Translations under genes and position numbers: made by a program | Notes under the pieces: generated by a model | The model's database searches: none | The model's input: the letters and a program-made list of their open reading frames with translations, nothing else | What the model was told of the DNA's origin: nothing | Origin: Symbiodinium natans | Lineage: Eukaryota > Sar > Dinophyceae > Suessiales > Symbiodiniaceae | Reading direction: 5' to 3' | DNA: 27,500 nt | Assembly (NCBI GenBank): GCA_905221605.1 | Contig: CAJNDS010002077.1 | Location: forward strand, 407,501-435,000 | In this document: in pieces, positions 9,475 through 17,531 of the stretch | Layout of the letters: each line of letters starts with the position of its first letter | Numbering within the stretch: the first letter of the stretch is position 1

Positions 9475-9957
9475 ATGGCGAAGCGGAGCAGATGTGACCC
9501 CTCGATCACCCCCGAGTCGGTGGGGGCCAAGATCCAGGACTACTTTCGCAAAATGAACTCGAGGGATGCGGCCAAATTGTTCCTACCGCCGGCGACGGTC
9601 CACTGGAAATCTGCGACACCTGTGGCTTGGTTGGTGCGATTGGAGACCCTCTACATCGGGCTCCTTCGGGTCGCCCCCACCGGCGTTTTGACCTCGCGGA
9701 AAGTCAAGGCAGCATTGGAGATGCTGCATGCAAAGGAGAGCATCAACATGTCCAAGTACGAGGACTCCTGTTTGATGGACAAACTGGATGATGCCATTCG
9801 GATGGGATTGGCACACCTGAGGGGCATGAAGGCGGACAAGGCCGTTTTGGACCGAGCCCAACGACGATCAGCCGACTGCGACATGCGAGTTATCATGTCC
9901 CTGCTGGACATGCTTCTTGCTGCTGCAATTTTACAGTCCTGTGCAAAACACCAAACC
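9475..9957 (+). CDS. Orphan protein or first exon, MAKRSRC... (3' boundary uncertain)
   Basis: ATG at 9475 in a good context (CATCAAGATGGCG). About 155 residues look globular and helical: VGAKIQDYFRKMNSRDAAKLF, ATVHWKSATPVAWLVRLETLYI, SRKVKAALEMLHAKESINMSKYEDS, KLDDAIRMGLAHLRGMKADKAVLDRAQRRS and MSLLDMLLAAAIL. The frame stays open to 10086, but from about 9957 it runs into telomere-like repeats (ISPKPSDLNPKP), so I trim it there. It may be a first exon; the next island (10418) has a phase-0 acceptor and no start codon of its own, but I could not find a convincing donor here. The family is not recognised. Confidence 0.5.
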
Positions 9958-10025
9958 TCCAAGAACATAAACAAACCCTTTTGTATGTATAATAACCCTG
10001 TTTTTGTCACCCAAGAACTACCTAC

Positions 10026-10352
10026 ACTGCTCCTAATAATAGCCCTAATAAGCCCTAAACCCTCAGACCTAAACCCGAAACCATAATAACCCCGAAACCC
10101 TAGTAGTGACATTACGAAGAAACGGCTCTTCGGCATAACAGAAAAACGGTTCTTTGTCCTCCTTCTTATTATTACTATTTCTATTCATCAACAACAACAT
10201 GCTCAAACATGCTGCTGCTTTGAGAGTTTCTGGAGGGATACCTTTGAGAGACAATACTTCGTGAGGGATACTTCGAGTTTTTGGAGGGATGCCTTTGAGA
10301 GACAGTTCGTGAGGGATACTTCGAGTAGTTGGCCAGTGCGAGCTATAATTTG
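10026..10352 (+). repeat. Dispersed repeat with telomere-like head, copy 1
   Basis: Begins with CCCTAA/CCCTAAACCC variants (about 10035-10105), then an ACATTACGAAGAAACG block, GGTTCTTTGTCCTCCTTCTTATTATTA, ATGCTCAAACATGC, then repeats of GAGGGATACTTCGAGT and GGAGGGATGCCTTTGAGAGACAG. It ends with TTGGCCAGTGCGAGCTATAATTTG. The same landmarks recur in the same order at about 16812-17076. No protein is supported. Confidence 0.75.
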
Positions 10353-10417
10353 CCCTGCTTCATCATCATCAGCATCCTCAAGACTCATCAAGACTCTTCT
10401 TTTTTTCTCATTTAAAG

Positions 10418-11161
10418 AAGAATGGTGAGCTGAGGTTGAATCCTGCTGCTGCTGGTGGCGGCACGGAGGAGGGAGCGACAGCAAGCAATCATCCTCTGGT
10501 GAGCCAAACTTCATTTGGTAGCAGTGGAGGCAGCAGCAATGCCACCACTCTTGTTCTTGGTGGTGGTGATGATGACGAGGCCAGCAAGAAGAAGAATGAA
10601 GGGCCGACAACGACGACGAGGACGAGGAGCCCCGAGGAGGTCTTCAGCGATGTGCTGGCGACAGTTGGAGTGGACTCCGAGGAAGAAGAAGATGAGGAAG
10701 ATCGATTGACGATGCAAAGCGTGAGCTCGGATGGAAGCTTCGCAGTTCCGGGCTTGAAGGTGCTCCTGCCCAAGTGGCAGAAGAAGAAGAAGAATGCGGA
10801 GGAGGTGCTGCACTCCTCCCCGGCAGCTAGTACTGATGATGCTCCATTGGAGCATGATTTTGGTGATGAGGATGATGAGGATGATTGCCGTGGCCATCCT
10901 CCTACTTGCGATGACGAGGACGACGGCCGTGGTGGCCTGCGTCCTTCTTCGTCCAGTTCGAAGAAGAAGAAGAAGCCACAGCAGCCTGCCGAGGTTGCTG
11001 TGGCCAGGCCGAAGAAGAAGAAGAACCAGCAGCCTGCTGCCGACGAGCCTTCTTCTTCTGTGGCCAGGACAAAGAAGAAGGAACAGCAGCCAGGCGGCGA
11101 GCCTGATGTTGGTGCTACGAAGAAGAAGGACCCGAAGCCCTCGAAGAAGAAGCAGAAGGAG
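10418..11161 (+). CDS. Acidic/Lys-rich nuclear-type protein, exon 1 of 3 seen (5' end incomplete)
   Basis: The acceptor is inferred after CTCTTCTTTTTTTCTCATTTAAAG; a strong pyrimidine tract precedes it and no in-frame ATG opens the island, so an upstream exon is expected. It encodes Gly/Ser/Ala-rich sequence, then alternating acidic runs (DSEEEEDEEDR, GDEDDEDD, DDEDDGRGG) and lysine blocks (KWQKKKKN, SSKKKKKPQQPAE, RPKKKKNQQPA, RTKKKEQQPGG, GATKKKDPKPSKKKQKE). The last part is a loose repeat of (K)3-5-x-QQPA/G spaced by about 17 residues. A helix-like segment, SPEEVFSDVLATVGVDSEE, is the only globular-looking part. Nuclear localisation is plausible from the basic clusters; binding to nucleic acid is a guess. 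Confidence 0.6.
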
Positions 11162-11406
11162 GCCATCCGTTGTTTTCGCTTGCTTTTTGCAGAGCAAATA
11201 ATTCGAATAATACAATAATAATAGTAGTAGTAACACTGCTGCGAGAGAAGCAAGTAGTAGAGTGGAGAAGAAGCAGAAGCAGAAGCAGAAGAAGAGGTAG
11301 AAGAAGAGAAAGAAGAACCAGAAGATACAAGTTTGTTGTTCGTACTCAGAGGGATGCTAAGCTACTGGAGTGCCACTGTTGTTCTTCTTCATCTTCTACG
11401 AAGGAG
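11162..11406 (+). other. Probable GC-AG intron bounded by a 9-bp direct repeat
   Basis: GAAGGAGGC occurs at the exon-intron boundary (11155-11163) and again at the intron-exon boundary (about 11400-11408). Any cut within it restores the same frame, phase 0, joining ...KKKQKE to ACDRDND. A pyrimidine-rich tract (TTGTTCTTCTTCATCTTCT) precedes the acceptor. The intron holds TAATAATAG and GAAGAAGCAGAAGC repeats. Confidence 0.6.
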
Positions 11407-11853
11407 GCATGCGACCGTGACAACGACAACAAGAAGAATGCCACAAAGGGCAAGGGTGCCAAGAACAACGAGCAGCAGGACGAAGAGCAGATTTTGGACA
11501 TGGTTCGTGCAGCGAAGCCGGTGAACGAGGAGGAGAGCCTCCGGAAGCTCTACAACGTGAACAAGAAGCCTGCTGCTGCCAAAAAAACGGTGGCAGAAGC
11601 GGCTGGCTCCAGCACTGACAAGAAGAAGAACAAGACCCCCCAGAAGAAGCCCGAGACTAAGAAGGCAAAGCAAGAAGTCCAGAAGAATGTGGAGGCTTCT
11701 TCTTCTGCCGGCGACGAAGCTGCTGCTCGTGGTGCTGCAAGCGACGACGGTGCCTCGAAGAAGCGACCGGCAGCAGCCTGTGGTGGTAGTCCGGAAAACA
11801 GCAACAAGGCTGGTGCAACAGCCACGAAGAAGACGACGAAGAGCCAGAAGAAG
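11407..11853 (+). CDS. Acidic/Lys-rich protein, exon 2
   Basis: In phase with the previous exon. It encodes Asn/Lys-rich sequence (NDNKKNATKGKGAKNNEQQ), a helical segment EEQILDMVRAAKPVNEEESLRKLYN, then many lysine clusters (NKKPAAAKK, DKKKNKTPQKKPETKKAK) and a KKRPAAA motif. It ends at a phase-0 GTTTCC donor (11854) after KSQKK. The KKRPA-type motif recurs at the start of the gene at 13871. Composition suggests a disordered, nucleic-acid-interacting protein. No catalytic motif. Confidence 0.55.
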
Positions 11854-12163
11854 GTTTCCAGCATGCATGTGTTGTTTCCGAGATTTCGGGTTGTTGGCAA
11901 TGTATTTTCGTTGGTCCAAGCACATAATAACCTTACCACATGGCTTGTAGTACGACGACTAGTATTATGCAAAAAAAACAAGCCCCGAACCATCATCGTA
12001 CTTCTTCATGTAGCAGTACTGCTAATAATTGTATAACGAACAACCCTAATAATGAACCCTAATGAGCCCAATTTAAACCCGAAACCCTAAACCCTAAACC
12101 CTCAGCCCTAAACCCTAAACCCTAATAAACCCCAAAAAGACAATAACAATTATTGAAGAAGAG
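11854..12163 (+). other. Probable intron containing a telomere-like tract
   Basis: The donor AAG|GTTTCC and the acceptor GAAGAAGAG|TAC are both phase 0, so the flanking frames connect. GAAGAAG occurs at both edges. The second half (12045-12135) is telomere-like. Confidence 0.5.
12045..12135. repeat. Telomere-like tract, best-preserved copy
   Basis: Runs of CCCTAAACCCTAAACCCTCAGCCCTAAACCC and similar, with CCCTAATAAACCCC variants at the edges. The C-rich strand is plus, as in the other tracts of this window. Confidence 0.85.
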
Positions 12164-12658
12164 TACCGTACCAACACAAATGATGAAAACGAGGCTGGAG
12201 CTGCTGACACGACGGGCAGCGGCGGTGATGATGGTGGGGCAATCAAGATGGTGGATGATGATGGTGGTGGTGGGTGCCACGAGCATGGCGTCCACAAGGA
12301 CGACGAGGGCGAGTGGGGGGAGGAGGAGCACCCTGTCGAGTCCGACCCATGCGTGAAGCTCGATGACGATGGAGTATTGGCCAACAAGCACCACGACGAC
12401 AACAATGCCATCACAAAGGAGGAGTGCGATGATGATGAGGATGATGATGATGAGGGCCAAAGGCCCACTCGCACCGTTTTGCGACACCGAGTCGTGTCGG
12501 GGGCATACAGGCGAACTTTCAACAAGTGGCGGCCTAAAGGCCCGGACAAGGACAGCAAGTGTGGCAAGGCCATTTTGAAGAAGGCCAGAGCCAAAGCAAA
12601 GGCGGCATACAGGGCTGCCGGCCAGTCCTTCGATGCCAAGTATCCTCGTCGCCCGTAG
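12164..12658 (+). CDS. Acidic/Lys-rich protein, last exon with conserved-looking basic C-terminus
   Basis: The first part is Asp/Gly/Glu-rich (GSGGDDGGAIKMVDDDGGGG, DDEGEWGEEE, CDDDEDDDDEG). The last 65 residues differ: RPTRTVLRHRVVSGAYRRTF, KWRPKGPDKDSKCGKAILKK, ARAKAKAAYRAAGQSFDAKY. They are basic with aromatic positions and could form a small helical domain. Natural stop TAG at 12656-12658. If read alone, the first ATG is at 12248. Join phase and same-strand order support its belonging with 10418-11853. I believe the C-terminal segment resembles a widespread dinoflagellate segment, from memory only. Confidence 0.55.
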   Translation, partial: YRTNTNDENEAGAADTTGSGGDDGGAIKMVDDDGGGGCHEHGVHKDDEGEWGEEEHPVESDPCVKLDDDGVLANKHHDDNNAITKEECDDDEDDDDEGQRPTRTVLRHRVVSGAYRRTFNKWRPKGPDKDSKCGKAILKKARAKAKAAYRAAGQSFDAKYPRRP

Positions 12659-12717
12659 TTGGATAAAAAGGTAGTCGTAGCCAGTGCTGGTGATGTTGTT
12701 TTCGCAGAAGTCGGACT

Positions 12718-12747
12718 TGTAGTAATACTAGTAATAGTCGTAGTAGC

Positions 12748-12779
<32 letters not shown>

Positions 12780-12787
12780 AAGTAGTT
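12718..12787. repeat. TAG microsatellite
   Basis: TAGTAATACTAGTAATAGTCG leading into about 13 TAG units on the plus strand, ending in GAAGTAG. Confidence 0.9.
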
Positions 12788-13007
12788 TTCCTTTGTTCTG
12801 TAGTGTCAACTCCTAGACAACAGCAAGAAGAAGAAGCAAGGCACGGCGACGAGGATTAAGCAAGGGCACGGCACGAGAAACCGAGGAAAGCCAGCCCCCT
12901 GCACAGCCGAAAAAGAGCCAGTGCGTTGTTGCAGCATGATGATGACGATGATGAGTGTTGTTGTTGTTGTGCAGCAGCAGCCAGCAGTTTGTTCTGTGAG
13001 CATTCGT

Positions 13008-13070
13008 AGAGAGAGAGAAAGAGGGAAAGAGGATAGAGGGAAAGAGAGAGAGAAAAAGAGAGAGAGGGAA
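13008..13070. repeat. Purine-only tract (GA-rich)
   Basis: About 60 bases with A and G almost exclusively on the plus strand (GAGAGAGAGAAAGAGGGAAAG and variants). The composition is compatible with triplex formation. Not coding. Confidence 0.85.
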
Positions 13071-13097
13071 CCACAAACCATTTCTAAATGAAAAGCC

Positions 13098-13161
13098 CTT
13101 AACCCCTGCTGGTCCCCTGCCCCCCCCCCCAACCCCAACCCCAAACCCCTAAACACCCGAC
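13098..13161. repeat. C-rich, telomere-like tract
   Basis: CCCTTAACCCC, a run of ten or more C, then AACCCCAACCCCAAACCCCTAAACACCC. It is more degenerate than the tracts at 9375 and 12045. Confidence 0.6.
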
Positions 13162-13286
13162 CGATTAGGTTCGAAATCTATTCGTTTTTTCTTCTACATT
13201 TCGAGTTGGGCAAAAGATTTTTGCATTGTTTTTCTTTCAAAATTCGAGTTTGGTCAACGATTTTTTACAGATTTTTTTTAAATTTA

Positions 13287-13676
13287 CCTCGAAGTTTGGT
13301 CGAAGTTTCTTCGAAGTTTCGAGTTGGCAACTCGAAGTTTGGTCGAAGTTTACTCGAAACTTCGAGTTACACAAGTCGAAGTTTACTCGAAGTTTACTCG
13401 AAGTTTACTCGAAGTTTACTCGAAGTTTAATGGCTCCCAACTCGAAGTTTCGAGTTGCGATGTGCAAAAACCCTGGGTGTTTTAACGTTTCGGTTTTGAA
13501 ACTTCGAGTTGTCGATTCGAAACTTCGAGTAGCAACATTGAAACTTCGAGTAAACTTCGAGGAAACTTCGAGTAAACTTCGAGTAAACTTCGAGGAAACT
13601 TCGAGGAAACTTCGAAGAAGTTTCGAGTAAACTTCGAGTTACCGACTCGAAATTTCGAAGAAGTTTCGAGTAAACT
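13287..13676. repeat. Large imperfect inverted repeat of an 11-bp unit
   Basis: The left side carries tandem CTCGAAGTTTA, five clean copies at 13376-13430 plus scattered ones from 13287. The right side carries the reverse complement TAAACTTCGAG / GAAACTTCGAG, about seven copies at 13541-13612 and more to 13676. The spacer (about 13431-13540) includes AACTCGAAGTTTCGAGTT, itself nearly palindromic. A long hairpin or cruciform is possible. Confidence 0.9.
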
Positions 13677-13870
13677 GCGGGCTCCGAAACGTCTTTTTTC
13701 GTGCATGTTTTGGCGTTCTGTGGTGCATTCCATGAGAGCTGCTAGCGACAGAAGAAGAATCTTGCACCACTTTAAACCATACCGGCACCTGTTCTTTGTG
13801 GACAGGAAGAGGATCGTGGTGCCAGCCCGGCCATCAGACAGCCCCCTTGTTGTGCGCCGTCGTGGACAGC

Positions 13871-14364
13871 ATGGTGGCATCGAAGAAGCGACCAGCAGCA
13901 GCAGCTGCCGTGAAGAGTGATGATGACGGGAAGAAGAATGGTGGCAGCGAGCAGCCAAAGAAGAAGTCCCTCAAGCAGGCGGTTGAGGACGTCAAGGAGG
14001 GGATGAAGCAGTGGGTGGAGGAGGACCGAAACGAGGAGGGGTTGGTCACAAGCGAGCACAGAGACAAGGGGAAAGCAGAGAAAATGAAAGCGATGAGAAA
14101 GGCCGGGGCCTTGCCACCCTACATCGTCGATTTATACGACCGGCAAGCGGAGTCGAAAGAATCCCCACGTCGATTCCGAACGATGCTGGTGAACTCTTTG
14201 TTTACCCGGACAAAGAGTGGCAAGTACTGCCTCGACGACAAGGCCCCGATGTTCCAGGAGGCCCGCACCGTCTACCAAAAGAAGTATGGGTGCGATGGCA
14301 CGGAGTCGTACACCCGTCTGGTCATGCAGGGATTGTTTTTTCAAAACAATCCGGAGGCCACTTG
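13871..14364 (+). CDS. KKRPA-type dinoflagellate multi-exon protein, exon 1
   Basis: ATG at 13871 (MVASKKRPAAAAAVKSDDDG) is the natural start. A basic, disordered N-terminus is followed by a helical acidic segment (LKQAVEDVKEGMKQWVEEDR). The globular part is GALPPYIVDLYDRQAESKES, FRTMLVNSLFTRTKSGKY, KAPMFQEARTVYQKKYG and YTRLVMQGLFFQNNPEA. In the unspliced frame it stops at 14368 (ATW-stop). A GTGAAA donor at 14365 in phase 2 joins in frame to an acceptor at 14881. I recognise the LPPYIVDLYD...MQGLFF pattern as part of a large dinoflagellate family without known function; that is recollection, not a search. Confidence 0.65.
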
Positions 14365-14881
14365 GTGAAAAGCAACAACAATGTTTTTTGTTCCTTAGTT
14401 GTTTATTTTGTATTTGAATGTACATCTACATTTAAATATACATGTTAGCATTCTTCTTCACACAAAACTACATAGGCATATGAATATATACATAGATATA
14501 GCTATAGACAGAGAAAGATATGATTGCTATAAATCCAAATATAAATGTATATCTGGATATAGATATAATAAATATAATAAACATCAGTATCAACGAAAAT
14601 ATTCATATTATGAACACAAATACACATGTTAGAAGTATTAATTCTGATGTAAATACAAATAGAACTATACATGTAAGTATGAATATGAACATAAGTATAA
14701 TAAGTATAAATATACATAGACATATAAATATAAACATAAATATATAAAATAGTTTAATATCTGTAATAAATAAAAAAAAGATACCTACACAGATTCCTCA
14801 CTGAGAAATTATTGGAGAGATTCCTTGAGGGTTCCTTGAGATGTTCCTGGAGAGATTTCTTGAGGGATTCCCTGATGAGAG
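14365..14881 (+). other. Probable intron: AT-rich block plus minisatellite
   Basis: GTGAAA donor, about 400 bp of very AT-rich sequence (14390-14785), then a GAGAGATTCCTTGAGGG minisatellite remnant that itself supplies the GATGAGAG acceptor. The phase-2 join gives ...NPEAT-C-VAKEED. Internal open frames rich in Y/N/I are from the AT-rich repeat. Confidence 0.5.
14390..14785. repeat. AT-rich low-complexity block
   Basis: Short ATATAAATATA/ACATAAATA-type units with CATATGAATAT and TACATGT motifs. Open frames of 73-77 codons are low-complexity by-products. Confidence 0.8.
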
Positions 14882-14890
14882 TGTTGCTAA
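14791..14890. repeat. Short relative of the GAGAGATTCCTT minisatellite
   Basis: Degenerate copies such as GAGAAATTATTG, GAGAGATTCCTTGAGGGTTCCTTGAG, GAGAGATTTCTTGAGGGATTCCCTGATGAGAG. It follows an AT-rich block, as at 6449-6838. Confidence 0.75.
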
Positions 14891-15245
14891 AGAAGAAGAC
14901 ACGTGCCGAGGCCATGGAGAAGGCCATCCGCCCAAGGAAGTCATTGTCACCAAGGACGAGGAAGATGGAACGGAGTTTTTTTCGTTTCGCAAACGGACAT
15001 CGGGGACAGAGAGGGGAAGCCACAGTGCCCTGACCATCACGAGAGAGAAGAAGGGCAAGCAAGACCAAGCCCTGGAGCTGGAGGATCTCTTCGGCAAGCT
15101 CGAGTGGAGCTACGACTTCAAGAAGGGCGACGAGAAGAAGATCGTTCAGGGCGAGAAGATCCCGCCAAGCATGAGCAAGCTGCTCGACCAGGCTGCTGCG
15201 GCCCAAGTCCGGCTCGCTGGAGAGAGCATGAAAGTGCTGAAGAAG
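14882..15245 (+). CDS. KKRPA-type protein, exon 2
   Basis: The frame is open from the repeat to 15299. The protein-like part is KEVIVTKDEEDGTEFFSF, TRE and KKGKQDQALELEDLFGKLEW, SYDFKKGDEKKIVQGEKIPP and SMSKLLDQAAAAQVRLAGES, then MKVLKK. The ending around 15245 is a judgement; beyond it the frame reads QLCSCIKNHH and non-coding sequence. Charged helices and the K-W spacing suggest a soluble helical domain. A shifted frame (MEKAIRPRKSLS...) is open for a shorter distance and looks less protein-like. Family resemblance as for exon 1. Confidence 0.6.
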
Positions 15246-15985
15246 CAACTCTGCTCATGCATCAAGAATCATCACTGTTTTTCGTTTGTGAAGTTGTAGC
15301 AGAAAGTCACTCCTCCTCCACTCTCATAGTAGTGTCCCTCAAAGTCTCATCCCTCCAAGCGAAAAGAAAAGCATCCCTGAAAGCATTGCCTCTGCAGCAT
15401 CTCAAAGCAAAAAAACCGACAGCATCCCTCAAAGCATGCCCTCTAAGTAAAACCGACAGCATCCCTCAAAGCATTCCCTCAAAGCATGCCCTCTAAGTAA
15501 AACCGACAGCATCCCTCAAAGCATTCCCTCAAAGCATGCCCTCTAAGTAAAACCGACAGCATCCCTCAAAGCATTCCCTCAAAGCATGCCCTCTAAGTAA
15601 AACCGACAGCATCCCTCAAAGCATTCCCTCAAAGCATGCCCTCTAAGTAAAACCGACAGCATCCCTCAAAGCATTCCCTCAAAGCATGCCCTCTAAGTAA
15701 AACCGACAGCATCCCTCAAAGCATTCCCTCAAAGCATTCCCTCTAAGAAGAAGAAGAATAATAATGAATAATAAAACAAATAATGGTTTGAACCAAGAAT
15801 AGCAGGACGAATAGTTCAACAAGAGACACAACCACAACTGACTAGTACAGTAGTGTGCTGGAGAACTAAAAAATCACACGAGAACAGAAGAATGAGCAGT
15901 CATGAATTAATAGTGCAGATAGATGGAATCGGTGGATTTGCTGAAATGATATTATGAACAACATTACCAATAAAAATATCGGCAG
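15246..15985 (+). other. Probable intron with 50-bp minisatellite
   Basis: Stop-rich DNA between two coding islands that resemble successive parts of one protein. I could not fix the donor. The acceptor could be CGGCAG at 15985 or CCGAG at 16006, both phase 0 for the next exon. Confidence 0.4.
15369..15748. repeat. 50-bp tandem repeat (five exact full units plus partial ones)
   Basis: Exact units start at 15458, 15508, 15558, 15608 and 15658. A truncated unit at 15421-15457 and degenerate ones precede them; a changed unit follows at 15708. Each unit is built from AAAGCATYCCCTC submotifs followed by TAAGTAAAACCGAC. The exactness implies recent expansion or homogenisation. Confidence 0.96.
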
Positions 15986-16243
15986 TCGTATATCGAATTT
16001 TCCGAGAACAACAACAACAAAAGCACAAGGCTCCCCGAGAACTCCGAGAAGTGGAACGGGCTGAAGCAGGAGACGGTGGCGTGCCAGAAGCTCCTGGCCG
16101 ATGTTCGCCACATCATCTCGTGGAAAGAAATGCCAAACGGCAACGAGATCACGAAGGAGAACTTCGATGCTTTCATGACTGACGTGGCAGCCAAGACGGT
16201 TGCCCACAGCGAGAAGCTGGCTCTTTCTAAAAAGAAAGACTGA
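15986..16243 (+). CDS. KKRPA-type protein, last exon
   Basis: The frame is open from 15986 to TGA at 16241-16243. The segment NNNNKST is from a CAA-like repeat; the protein-like part is LPENSEKWNGLKQETVACQK, LLADVRHIISWKEMPNGNEI, TKENFDAFMTDVAAKTVAHS, ending EKLALSKKKD. Helical, charged and soluble. I recall the SEKW...KEMP...FDAFM order as the C-terminal part of the same dinoflagellate family as the two islands upstream, which supports one three-exon gene. Confidence 0.6.
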   Translation, partial: SYIEFSENNNNKSTRLPENSEKWNGLKQETVACQKLLADVRHIISWKEMPNGNEITKENFDAFMTDVAAKTVAHSEKLALSKKKD

Positions 16244-16811
16244 TCCTCCAGTGTTATCTTTTGTTGTTGTTCTGTCGGCACATCATCACAGTGAATAGTA
16301 GCAGCGGTAATCATAATCCTCGTCGTCTAGTACTAGCCAGCATCAAGAGCAAGTCGCGCACATCGTTGTTGCTTATTATGTGTGATGACTGTTGTGGACA
16401 GCAGCAGCAGTAGGGGATGATGGCTGTTTCAGTGCACGTGAGCCTGCATTAGGGACAGCTGGGTAGGAGCACCAGCCCTGCCGGCTCGGTGGGATGATGC
16501 ATCATCGCTGCCTCTGTGCATTTTGGGTTCACCTGCGGCGACAACACCTGTCATGTTGTTTGCGAAAGGTTGGTGCGAAAACTTTCCAGAAGCAGCAGGA
16601 GCCCACCAGAGTCAGGGTTGAGGCTTGTTTAAGGGCATTATTCTTCTTATTCTTATTGTTATCATTATTTAGTTTGATTATTCGTATTCTTATTGTTATT
16701 CTTATTATTCGCATCTACGAATACTGCTTGTAGATGGGCCGTTCTTGTTGTAGAGTCTTCGAGAGCTGTCGTCACCCAAGCACGACCTAGTAGTATAATA
16801 CTGATAATGAC
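16244..16811. other. Spacer without a supported gene
   Basis: Contains CAGCAGCAG and ATTCTTATTGTTATT low-complexity patches. No frame has recognisable motifs or clear coding bias. Confidence 0.55.
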
Positions 16812-17076
16812 AACCCTATTAAACCCGAAACCCTGGAACCGAAACCCTAGTAAACCCTAAACCCTATTAAACCTAATAAGTCACATCACGAAGAAAAGAC
16901 TCATCATCATAATAATACACAACTGGTTCTTTGTCATCCTTATTATTGTTATTATTGTTGATGAAAGGGGCATTTAGTCTTATTTTTATGCATCAAGAAC
17001 ATGCTCAAACAGGCCTGATGAGCGGGACAGTTCGTGAGGGATACTTCGAGTTGGCCAGTGCGAGCTACAATTTGGA
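16812..17076 (+). repeat. Dispersed repeat with telomere-like head, copy 2
   Basis: CCCGAAACCCTGG..AAACCCTAAACCC head (16820-16880), then GTCACATCACGAAGAAAAG, GGTTCTTTGTCATCCTTATTATTG, CATGCTCAAACAGGC, CAGTTCGTGAGGGATACTTCGAG, and TTGGCCAGTGCGAGCTACAATTTG. It follows copy 1 (10026-10352) landmark for landmark with indels. No protein is supported. Confidence 0.75.
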
Positions 17077-17371
17077 GTTCTTCCTGCAGCATACTCATTT
17101 CATCATCACCATCATCATCATCAGGGGAAGAAGAATGCTGCAGTCAGCTCAACAAGACTTGATGATGTGTCGTTACGAGAAAAGCAACAACATGGCAACA
17201 GCAAAAATCAGCAACACCAGCAAAAAGCACCCACCCCCCAAACCCTCAGAAGTTCAAGAATATGAGAACCCCCAGCCTTCACGGCCAAAAAAGAACCCGC
17301 ATCATTATAAATAGTCATAATAATCATAAGAATCATCGCCACCATCTGAAGAACCCCCCCCGGGCCCTTTA
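17077..17371. other. Flank of the LTR element, no gene seen
   Basis: ATCATCACC repeats and unremarkable sequence with a C run (17353-17362). Nothing recognised. Confidence 0.5.
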
Positions 17372-17376
17372 CCTTT
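17372..17376. repeat. Target-site duplication CCTTT, left copy
   Basis: Five bases directly outside the left LTR, matched at 25828-25832. Five bp is the usual size for copia integrases. Confidence 0.9.
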
Positions 17377-17523
17377 TGAACAAACTCACGATCTTTTGCA
17401 ACTCGATTCTGAGCCTGAATGTCGCATCACGATCTCATTTCAAGATGCTACTCCTACAAGGTCCAAAAGTCACACTCTGTTCAAGCAAAATATGGTTCAC
17501 GGTACGGGAGAAAATGTTGATCA
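17377..17523 (-). repeat. 3' LTR (147 bp)
   Basis: Identical over its whole length to 25681-25827. In element orientation it starts TGATCA and ends TGTTCA, giving short imperfect terminal inverted repeats. It is unusually short for an 8.5-kb element, leaving little room for U3/R/U5. I see no clear TATA box. Confidence 0.96.
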
Positions 17524-17531
17524 CCCCGCCC
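17524..17531 (-). other. Polypurine tract
   Basis: GGGCGGGG on the minus strand, immediately upstream of the 3' LTR, with one C interruption. Position and composition fit the plus-strand primer of reverse transcription. Confidence 0.65.

Larger units (their letters stand above)
12659..13870. other. Repeat-rich spacer without a gene
   Basis: Holds the TAG microsatellite, a purine tract, a C-rich telomere-like tract and the 11-bp-unit inverted repeat, listed separately. No reading frame outside those has supportable coding character. Confidence 0.65.

Noticed and set aside
10489-11253. Minus-strand frames rich in F, S and L opposite the Lys-rich exon
   Set aside because: Reverse reading of AAG-rich codons gives CTT/TTC-rich frames; no motif and the plus frame has coherent charge structure and splice phases.
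14399-14747. Y/N/I-rich open frames in the AT-rich block
   Set aside because: Low-complexity composition in a probable intron.
14357-14911. Alternative splice joining GAG|GCCACT to GAG|GCCATGG with a GAGGCCA microhomology
   Set aside because: It leads into a frame that ends after about 40 codons of Arg/Lys-rich sequence, while the GTGAAA donor with the 14881 acceptor gives the long protein-like frame. RNA could still show it is used.
15369-15748. CRISPR-like array
   Set aside because: The 50-bp units are head to tail with no unique spacers, in a eukaryotic setting.
9180-17050. Functional chromosome-end telomere
   Set aside because: All CCCTAAA tracts are short, degenerate and internal, with genes on both sides.
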